Source: Flavobacterium pokkalii (GTDB taxonomy: Bacteria > Bacteroidota > Bacteroidia > Flavobacteriales > Flavobacteriaceae). From it: 64,000 nt of DNA. Positions 51,622 to 57,769 of the stretch are shown in pieces (position 1 is the stretch's first letter; each line of letters opens with the position of its first letter). Below the pieces are notes generated by a model. The model was not told the origin of the DNA. It saw nothing but the letters and a program-made list of their open reading frames with translations, and did not search any database. The position numbers were made by a program, and so were the translations under genes. The stretch lies in contig NZ_NASZ01000001.1 of assembly GCF_014596575.1 (NCBI RefSeq), positions 186,001 through 250,000 of the forward strand, read 5' to 3'.

Positions 51622-52884
51622 CTACTGAATCACCTTGATTCTTGGTACTAAAAAAGCAATAATAATTCCGAAGATTCCAATAAAGGCAAAAGAAAATCGC
51701 AACCCAAACAATTCGGCTATGTAGCCAATAACAGGTGGTCCCATTAAAAATCCAAGGAAACTTACACTAGAAACTGCCGTTAAAGCTTCACCGGGAGGAA
51801 TCGTAGGATGTTTTCCGGCGATGCTGTATAAGGTTGGAACAATAGTCGAAACACCTAATCCTACCAGCATAAATCCGATTGTGGACGGAACTAAAAAAGG
51901 TAAAAATACCGCTGTAAAAAGTCCGGTTGAAATCAGTATTCCTCCGGTTTGGATGACACTTTTTCGACCAAATTTATTAATCATTCCATCACCCAGAAAA
52001 CGTCCGGTAGCCATCATAATCATAAACGAAGTATATCCCAAAATAATCAACGGACCAGGCGCCTGAACAATATCTTTAAAGTAAATTCCGCTCCAGTCAA
52101 ACATAATTCCTTCGCTGGCCATCGATCCAAAACCAATAATTCCCAACCAGATTAAAGCCGTATCCGGTTTAGAAAACAGCTTTTTCTTTTCGGTGGATTT
52201 TCTTTTTTCTTTGGCTTTTACCAAAAATTTATAATTGAGTGCAATCAAAATCCAGGTCATGATACCTACAATGATAAAATGATGGTGCGGCGTTAAGTCT
52301 AATGCCATCATTCCTAATCCTACCAAAGCTCCTGTAAAACCAGCAAAACTCCACACGCCGTGAAATGAAGCCATAATTGTTCGGTTAAAAAGTTGTTCGG
52401 TATAAACGCCCTGAGTATTTACGGCAATGTTGTTCATATTTCCAAACATTCCAAACAAATAGAGTCCTAAAGCCAGCTGCCAGGCATTGGTAGCCAAACC
52501 TAAATTGGTCATACAAAAAGCATACATACCTAATGACAAAACTACCAATCGATGACTCCCGAAACGGGTAACTAATTTTCCTGAAAAAGCCATCATGGTC
52601 AATTGTCCTACCGGCAGGGCAAATAAAATTGAGCCCAAATCGGCATCGCTAAGATCAAGTGCCACCCGAATATCCGGAATTCTACTCGCCCAGGTTGCAA
52701 AACACAATCCCATTCCGAAATAAAAAGAGGAAACTGCAATACGCACTCTGTTCAGATAAGAAACTTTAGCGTTTCTAAAACTCTTTTTAATTTTTCCCTG
52801 CGCTCTGAAGCTTCCTATAAAATTTAATCGTAACAAAGGCTTTCTGTTTTTTAGTGAATGAAGCTGCAAAAATACAAAAAGCAA
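51622..52884 (-). CDS. MFS transporter, YbjJ/fucose-permease-like
   Basis: 420 aa from the furthest ATG. Twelve TM helices, the first beginning RVRIAVSSFYFGMGLCFATWASRIPDI, with LSDADLGSILFALPVGQLTMMAFSG and the MFS loop KLVTRFGSHRLVVL. Homologues usually start within a few residues of NRVRIA; here no ATG lies there, and the codons before are CTG or a 40-residue basic leader (MLFVFLQLHSLKNRKP...). So the true start is uncertain. Substrate unknown; sugar transport is only a family-based guess. Confidence 0.85.
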   Translation of the reverse strand: MLFVFLQLHSLKNRKPLLRLNFIGSFRAQGKIKKSFRNAKVSYLNRVRIAVSSFYFGMGLCFATWASRIPDIRVALDLSDADLGSILFALPVGQLTMMAFSGKLVTRFGSHRLVVLSLGMYAFCMTNLGLATNAWQLALGLYLFGMFGNMNNIAVNTQGVYTEQLFNRTIMASFHGVWSFAGFTGALVGLGMMALDLTPHHHFIIVGIMTWILIALNYKFLVKAKEKRKSTEKKKLFSKPDTALIWLGIIGFGSMASEGIMFDWSGIYFKDIVQAPGPLIILGYTSFMIMMATGRFLGDGMINKFGRKSVIQTGGILISTGLFTAVFLPFLVPSTIGFMLVGLGVSTIVPTLYSIAGKHPTIPPGEALTAVSSVSFLGFLMGPPVIGYIAELFGLRFSFAFIGIFGIIIAFLVPRIKVIQ

Positions 52885-52960
52885 TTTTGAGCTGTTCGAA
52901 ATTTGGCTTTAAGACTCTCCTAATATATCGTTATCGTTTATAAGTTTATGTAAAAAAACA

Positions 52961-52994
52961 ACCGCAGATTCGCTGATTAAATATAATTTGCGGT
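52961..52994. repeat. ACCGCAGATT hairpin
   Basis: ACCGCAGATT (52961-52970) pairs with AATTTGCGGT (52985-52994) with one G-U mismatch; related to 22326-22362 and 23488-23556. It lies 22 nt past the oxidoreductase stop at 53016. Confidence 0.75.
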
Positions 52995-53015
52995 CATAGA
53001 TTATACGTAAAAATT

Positions 53016-54056
53016 TTATAAATCAACTACTCTTTTTTCGGTATTACTCAGGATTGCAGCTTCAATAATTCGCATCACATTGAATCCATCCTGAGCAGTA
53101 ACCGGCTCAACAGTATCATTTGTAATAGCATTGTAAACCCCGTCAAAAAAGTCATAATAATTCCCCTGAAGAGTCGGAATTTTGCCATGCATAATTTTTC
53201 CATCAATTTCTGTATGTAAAAAACCTTCTTTGTCTAGTGGTTCTGTTCCCCAATCAGTCAAATTAGGCTTTTTCATCACTTTCAAATCGTCTTCCTGAAC
53301 ATCGCCGCGATGTTTTAAAAACGAACCTTTTTTGCCGTGAATCACATAAGCCGGATTAGGTTCGCGGACAAAAAAACCGGCTTTTAATCGCACTCTCAAA
53401 TCTGGGTAAAACAATGAAATATCAATCCAGTCATCCACCACCGAATTTGTTCTGGTAGTGCGAATATCAGCAAAAACCGACTTTGGTAAACCAAACAAAT
53501 ACAAGGCCTGATCAATAATATGCGGCCCCAAATCTTTTAAAACTCCGGAACCGGCATTGACCGTTTCCTTGTGTGCTTTTGGACTCAACAACGGATTGTA
53601 TCGGTCAAAATGGAATTCGGCTTCGACAATTTCGCCCAAAACACCGTCATTCAAAATCTGACGCACGGTTTTCAAATCACTGTCCCATCTTCTGTTTTGG
53701 AAAACGGCTAATTTTAAATTTTTAGCTTTTGCCAATGTGGCTAATTCTTCGGCTTCGGCAGCTGTGGTGGTAAAAGCTTTCTCCACAATGGCATGCTTTC
53801 CGGCTTCTAAAACTTTTTTAGCATATTCAAAATGCGTATCAATTGGCGTATTTACCACTACCAAATCGGCATCCGAAGCCAAAACCTCTTCGATAGTGGC
53901 ATAACTTTGTACATGCGGATAATCTTCCTGAATGAGTTTTTTACTTCGTTCCCAGGAACCTAATAACTCAAATCCCGGATGCAATTCTAAAAAAGGTGCC
54001 TGAAACACTTTGCCTGACATTCCATAAGAAAGTAAAGCCGCTTTTATTTTTTTCAT
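53016..54056 (-). CDS. Gfo/Idh/MocA family oxidoreductase
   Basis: 346 aa from the Met at 54056 (MKKIKAALLSYGMSGKVFQAPF). The N-terminal Rossmann domain has LLSYGMSGKVFQAP as the dinucleotide site, VVNTPIDTHFEYAKKVLEAGKHAIVEKAFT with the catalytic Lys in EK, then HFDRYNP, GSGVLKDLGPHIIDQAL and a C-terminal beta domain. It resembles the YdgJ/YhhX branch; sugar or inositol derivatives are possible substrates. Complete. Behind it is a long repeat-rich gap. Confidence 0.9.
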   Translation of the reverse strand: MKKIKAALLSYGMSGKVFQAPFLELHPGFELLGSWERSKKLIQEDYPHVQSYATIEEVLASDADLVVVNTPIDTHFEYAKKVLEAGKHAIVEKAFTTTAAEAEELATLAKAKNLKLAVFQNRRWDSDLKTVRQILNDGVLGEIVEAEFHFDRYNPLLSPKAHKETVNAGSGVLKDLGPHIIDQALYLFGLPKSVFADIRTTRTNSVVDDWIDISLFYPDLRVRLKAGFFVREPNPAYVIHGKKGSFLKHRGDVQEDDLKVMKKPNLTDWGTEPLDKEGFLHTEIDGKIMHGKIPTLQGNYYDFFDGVYNAITNDTVEPVTAQDGFNVMRIIEAAILSNTEKRVVDL

Positions 54057-54094
54057 ATTTTTATTATTTGTCAAACATTAAAAATTATTTTTTC

Positions 54095-54157
54095 ACCATT
54101 AAGAAATTAAGAAAAATAAGTCTGCTCTTTCTTAATGAAACTTAATGCCTTAATGGT
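54095..54157. repeat. ACCATTAAG-word hairpin, second locus
   Basis: ACCATTAAGAAATTAAG (54095-54111) pairs with 54141-54157 at 15 of 17 positions. The left arm equals the right arm of 30054-30106 read in reverse complement. Confidence 0.82.
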
Positions 54158-54290
54158 TTTTATTTTTTGTAAACTTTGCGAAAAATTTTGTGTCCTTTCC
54201 GTTAAAAATTTTTGCCACAGATTACACGGATACAACAGATGAACACTGATTTTTTTATAATTCTTTTTGTTCTTTGCGGAAAACTTTGTG

Positions 54291-54308
54291 TCCCGATAGT
54301 TATCGGGA
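54291..54308. repeat. 18-bp palindrome TCCCGATAGT/TATCGGGA
   Basis: Third copy of the GATAG(C/T)TATC palindrome, with a central T (one wobble position) and TCCC/GGGA arms. Confidence 0.88.
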
Positions 54309-54315
54309 TTTGCGA

Positions 54316-55383
54316 TTAAACCTTTTTCGCTCGTTCATATTGTTTTGGCCAATCAATTTCAGTTTCTAAAGCTTTGGCAAAATCCAATCCTAAATTTGGA
54401 TTACGAAGTGATTCTCTAGCAAAAAGTACCAAATCAGCTTTTTCAGTTTGCAAAATAGCTTCTACCTGATGAGCTTCGGTAAGTAATCCCACAGCTCCGG
54501 TTAAAATTCCGGTTTCTTTTTTAATTTTTTCGGCAAAAGGGACTTGGTAGCCTGGTTCTAAGGCAATTTTTTGGTAGGAAACCAATCCTCCCGAAGAAAC
54601 ATCAATTAAGTCGACACCTTTTTCTTTTAATATTTTCGAAAATTGTATCGATTCTTCAATATTCCAGCCGCCATCCGCCCAGTCTGTCGCCGAAATTCTA
54701 ACGAATAACGGCAAATTCGACGGCCATTCGGTTTGAACTGCTTCAAGAACTTCCATTGTAAAACGGATACGGTTTTCAAAACTTCCGCCATATTCGTCGG
54801 TTCTTTTATTTGATAAAGGCGACAAAAACTGATGATTTAAATAACCATGAGCCGCATGAATTTCCAAAACTTCATACCCTGCCTGAACAGCTCTTTTGGT
54901 TGCTGCTTTAAAATCGGCGATTACTTTTTGGATTCCGTTTTTGTCTAAAGCTTGTGGCGTTTCCTCATCATGATAACCAATTGCAGACGGTGCCACCGTT
55001 TGCCATCCACCATTAGAAATATCTAATTTTTTATTGCCTTTCCAGGGCGAAGTAACACTGGCTTTTCGACCGGCATGCGCCAATTGAATTCCCGGCATCG
55101 CATTTTGACTTTTGATAAAAGCCGTAATCGCTTTCATTTTTTCGATATGCTCGTCTTTCCAAATTCCTAAATCTTCCGGAGAAATGCGTCCTTCGGGAGC
55201 TACTGCAGTTGCTTCCTGAATGATTAATCCGGCACCACCACTGGCGCGACTTCCTAAATGTACCAAATGCCAATCATTAGCAAAACCATCAACAGATGAA
55301 TATTGGCACATAGGTGAAATCGCAATTCGATTTTTAAAACGGATATCTTTTATTTGTAAAGCTGAAAATAACAAAGAAGCCAT
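54316..55383 (-). CDS. namA: NADH:flavin oxidoreductase, YqjM-type old yellow enzyme
   Basis: 355 aa. FMN-binding barrel: NRIAISPMCQYSSVDGFANDWHLVHLGSRASGG has the YqjM-type Cys and Tyr, followed by EATAVAPEGRISPEDLGIW, LAHAGRKAS (paired His/Arg), EIHAAHGYLNHQFLSPLSNKRTDEYGGSFENR and FVRISATDW. It reduces activated alkenes such as enones. Complete. The natural substrate is not known. It stands alone, 154 nt from rseP, divergent. Confidence 0.93.
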   Translation of the reverse strand: MASLLFSALQIKDIRFKNRIAISPMCQYSSVDGFANDWHLVHLGSRASGGAGLIIQEATAVAPEGRISPEDLGIWKDEHIEKMKAITAFIKSQNAMPGIQLAHAGRKASVTSPWKGNKKLDISNGGWQTVAPSAIGYHDEETPQALDKNGIQKVIADFKAATKRAVQAGYEVLEIHAAHGYLNHQFLSPLSNKRTDEYGGSFENRIRFTMEVLEAVQTEWPSNLPLFVRISATDWADGGWNIEESIQFSKILKEKGVDLIDVSSGGLVSYQKIALEPGYQVPFAEKIKKETGILTGAVGLLTEAHQVEAILQTEKADLVLFARESLRNPNLGLDFAKALETEIDWPKQYERAKKV

Positions 55384-55537
55384 AGGATTTGTTTTTTAAG
55401 AAACGTAAAGTTACGCTTCAAAGCGCAAAATGAAAATTATTAACAAACATTTATTACCCTAGGTTTAAGGTAAATCTTTGCAACTAAAATAGAAAATGTT
55501 ACTTTAGCCGAATTATATAAAGAACTGAAATTAAAAA

Positions 55538-56884
55538 ATGGAAATAATTATCAAGCTTTCTCAATTTTTATTGAGCTTATCATTACTGATTATTCTTCAC
55601 GAATTAGGACATTTTATTCCTGCCAAATTATTCAAAACCAGAGTTGAAAAATTCTATTTGTTTTTTGATGTGAAATTTTCACTTTTCAAAAAGAAAATCG
55701 GTGAAACGGTTTATGGAATCGGTTGGTTGCCACTGGGCGGTTACGTGAAAATTGCCGGAATGATTGACGAAAGTATGGACAAAGAGCAAATGGCTCAGCC
55801 ACAACAACCTTGGGAATTTCGTTCTAAACCGGCTTGGCAACGTTTAATTATTATGTTGGGAGGAGTTACTGTAAACTTTATTCTTGCTTTTATTATTTAC
55901 ATCGGAATGGCTTTTGCCTTTGGCGAAACTTATATTGCAAATGCTGATTTGAAAGACGGACTTTTGATTGAAAATCCGGCTATGATTAAAGCAGGTTTCC
56001 AAACGGGAGATAAAATTTTGGCGGTTGACGGAGTTCAAATTGCCAAATTTGACAATGACATCAACATGAAAATCGCAATGGGTAAAGAAGTTCTTATTGA
56101 AAGAAACGGTGCTCAACAAAGCATAAAATTACCAAATGATTTTATTGATCAGTTATCTACCAAATCTGAAAAAATACCTGTTGTTTCAATTCGTATGCCT
56201 TTTGTAATTGGAGCTGTAAGCGATGAATCTACTAACAAAAATTTACAGGCAAAAGATATTGTTCTTTCGTTAAACGGTCAGAAGACGAAATATTTTGACG
56301 AAGCCAAAACTATTTTGGACAGTAATAAAGGAAAAACTATTTCGGCTGTGGTTTTACGTGACCAAAAAGAAACTCCAATTCAACTTAATGTGAACAAAGA
56401 AGGGAAATTAGGAGTGCAGCTAGGCGGTTTAGGAATGGATTCTTTGGAAAAATTGGGGTATTATAAAGTAAGTACACAGGATTTTGGCTTTCTGGAATCT
56501 ATTCCAGTGGGAATTGAAAAAGGGAAAAATCAATTGATTGGTTACGGAAAACAATTAAAAATGATTTTTAGCCCAAGCACCGGAGCTTATAAACAAGTGG
56601 GTGGATTTGCGGCTATATACAATATTTTTCCTAGCACCTGGAGTTGGGAAGTGTTTTGGAACATCACCGCTTTGTTATCAATTATGCTTGGTGTAATGAA
56701 CTTATTGCCTATTCCTGCACTGGATGGTGGACATGTAATGTTTTTATTATACGAAATTGTTTCCGGTAAAAAACCAAGTGATAAATTTTTAGAAAACGCC
56801 CAAATGGTTGGTTTTGTATTACTTATCACGCTGTTGTTATTTGCTAACGGAAACGATATTTATAAGGCTATTGTAGGTAGATAA
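55538..56884 (+). CDS. rseP: Site-2 zinc protease RseP
   Basis: 448 aa. First TM contains HELGH (His21, Glu22, His25), the zinc site; central PDZ domains lie at about 135-190 and 225-285 (GFQTGDKILAVDGVQI; LQAKDIVLSLNGQKT); the last TMs carry NLLPIPALDGGHVMF with the Asp ligand in LDGGH. Cleaves membrane anti-sigma factors or signal remnants. Complete. Followed by tRNA-Asn. Confidence 0.95.
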   Translation: MEIIIKLSQFLLSLSLLIILHELGHFIPAKLFKTRVEKFYLFFDVKFSLFKKKIGETVYGIGWLPLGGYVKIAGMIDESMDKEQMAQPQQPWEFRSKPAWQRLIIMLGGVTVNFILAFIIYIGMAFAFGETYIANADLKDGLLIENPAMIKAGFQTGDKILAVDGVQIAKFDNDINMKIAMGKEVLIERNGAQQSIKLPNDFIDQLSTKSEKIPVVSIRMPFVIGAVSDESTNKNLQAKDIVLSLNGQKTKYFDEAKTILDSNKGKTISAVVLRDQKETPIQLNVNKEGKLGVQLGGLGMDSLEKLGYYKVSTQDFGFLESIPVGIEKGKNQLIGYGKQLKMIFSPSTGAYKQVGGFAAIYNIFPSTWSWEVFWNITALLSIMLGVMNLLPIPALDGGHVMFLLYEIVSGKKPSDKFLENAQMVGFVLLITLLLFANGNDIYKAIVGR

Positions 56885-56912
56885 AAAAAATCGATTTTTT
56901 TTGATTTTTTGT

Positions 56913-56943
56913 TTGCTACATTCAAAAAAAGTCTTATATTTGC
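56913..56943 (+). promoter_or_regulatory. Promoter for tRNA-Asn
   Basis: TTG at 56913-56915 and TATATTTGC at 56935-56943, 19-nt spacing: a full match to the Bacteroidota -33/-7 pattern. The tRNA begins 75 nt further on. Confidence 0.7.
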
Positions 56944-57018
56944 ATCCGCTAAGAACAAGCTAACAGCGCTTAAATTTAGCTAACAAAAACGTTCCTTACG
57001 CATATTAAATATACAGTT

Positions 57019-57092
57019 TCCTCCTTAGCTCAGTTGGTTAGAGCATCTGACTGTTAATCAGAGGGTCCTTGGTTCGAGCCCAAGAGGGGGAG
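57019..57092 (+). tRNA. tRNA-Asn (anticodon GTT)
   Basis: 74 nt. The acceptor TCCTCCT pairs with AGGGGGA (one T-G pair), D arm GCTC/GAGC, anticodon stem TCTGA/TCAGA with loop CTGTTAA (GTT at 57053-57055), T arm CTTGG/CCAAG with loop TTCGAGC, discriminator G. CCA is not encoded. A terminator follows at 57103. Its 3' half is duplicated at 57444-57498. Confidence 0.97.
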
Positions 57093-57102
57093 CTTTTATT
57101 AG

Positions 57103-57136
57103 AAAGCCTTTACAGTAATGTAGAGGCTTTTTTTGT
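57103..57136 (+). terminator. Terminator after tRNA-Asn
   Basis: Stem AAAGCCTTTACA / TGTAGAGGCTTT (one U-G pair) followed by TTTTTG. The T-run touches the upstream region of the GIY-YIG gene. Confidence 0.85.
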
Positions 57137-57150
57137 TTAAATCTTATTGT

Positions 57151-57435
57151 ATGCATTTTGTTTATATCATTTATTCTTCACAAACAGACTCCTATTATAT
57201 AGGTGAAACTTCAAATTTCCAACTTCGATTGGAATGGCATAACTCAGGCGAATTTGCCAATTCTCATACTAAAATATCTAGAGATTGGGTTTTATTTCAT
57301 TTGATTGAATGCATTGATATAACTCAAGCCAGAAAAATAGAGAGACATATAAAAAACATGAAAAGCAAAACATATATTTCGAACCTCAAAAAATATCCTG
57401 AAATTTCTCAAAAACTATTACTAAAATACAGTTAA
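57151..57435 (+). CDS. Small GIY-YIG nuclease-domain protein beside tRNA-Asn
   Basis: 94 aa from the ATG at 57151; an in-frame TTG at 57133 lies in the tRNA terminator T-run and is unlikely. Motifs: MHFVYIIYSS, YYIGETSN (15-22), Arg26, and Glu64 in ARKIERHIKNMKSK as metal ligand. YhbQ-like group, different from the copy at 23079 by about half. Placed between tRNA-Asn and a 5'-truncated tRNA-Asn copy, which suggests arrival at, or excision from, a tRNA site. Activity unproven. Confidence 0.92.
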   Translation: MHFVYIIYSSQTDSYYIGETSNFQLRLEWHNSGEFANSHTKISRDWVLFHLIECIDITQARKIERHIKNMKSKTYISNLKKYPEISQKLLLKYS

Positions 57436-57443
57436 TAAACCCA

Positions 57444-57498
57444 GTTAATCAGAGGATCCTTGTCCCGATAGTTATCGGGACGAGCCCAAGAGGGGGAG
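57444..57498 (+). pseudogene. Truncated tRNA-Asn copy with a palindrome in its T arm
   Basis: Matches tRNA-Asn from the anticodon (GTTAATCAGAGG.TCC) to the discriminator (GAGCCCAAGAGGGGGAG) but lacks everything 5' of the anticodon. In the T loop region, GTTC is replaced by 19 nt containing the palindrome 57463-57480. It cannot fold as a tRNA. Its own terminator hairpin follows at 57510. Confidence 0.88.
57463..57480. repeat. 18-bp palindrome inside the tRNA remnant
   Basis: TCCCGATAGT/TATCGGGA, identical to 54291-54308; flanking G57462 and C57481 extend it to 20 bp. Its insertion point relative to the intact tRNA is exact, giving a rare view of where such a palindrome enters. Confidence 0.88.
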
Positions 57499-57509
57499 CT
57501 TTTTATTGG

Positions 57510-57537
57510 AAAAGCCATTCGGACATGGCTTTTTTTA
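57510..57537 (+). terminator. Terminator after the tRNA remnant
   Basis: Stem AAAAGCCAT / ATGGCTTTT, then TTTTTTATTT. Its place mirrors the terminator after the intact tRNA. Confidence 0.85.
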
Positions 57538-57708
57538 TTTCCATACTCTCCAAACTACCGCAAATACTGGACATGACGTCGATTACCATTACAGGAATTA
57601 GTTCGAAAACCGTCATTTTCTATAATTAAATTTTCAGGGTAAATTATACTCAAAAAACTCGCTTTTCCCGCGCCAGATAAGTGGTTGGATAAAGAACTGT
57701 AAAAAATA

Positions 57709-57750
57709 TGCCCTTCAATTGCCTATCTATGGTTAGACAATTGAAGGGCA
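57709..57750 (-). terminator. Terminator of the GH31 gene
   Basis: Perfect 13-nt stem TGCCCTTCAATTG (57709-57721) with 57738-57750, with a 16-nt loop; on the minus strand an AT-rich tail follows. Confidence 0.8.
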
Positions 57751-57769
57751 ATTATATTCTCTGATGGTT

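Larger units (their letters stand above)
54057..54315. other. 259-nt gap assembled from repeat words
   Basis: No gene. Contains an ACCATTAAG-word hairpin (54095-54111 and 54141-54157), two related TTTGCG.AAAA.TTTTGTGTCC copies (54175-54197 and 54274-54293), an AGATTACACGGATAC stretch, and the palindrome 54291-54308 just before the next gene's stop. Confidence 0.8.
57499..57769. other. 271-nt gap with two terminators, no gene
   Basis: A hairpin behind the tRNA remnant (57510-57537), about 160 nt of unrecognised AT-rich DNA, and the GH31 terminator (57709-57750). Small reading frames in between resemble no family I know. Confidence 0.65.

Noticed and set aside
57444..57498. A second functional tRNA-Asn
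   Set aside because: It lacks the acceptor 5' strand, D arm and half of the anticodon stem, and has a palindrome in the T arm.
57550..57700. Possible transposase remnant behind the tRNA locus
   Set aside because: Short peptides in all frames match no motif I know; no terminal repeats or target duplication were seen.
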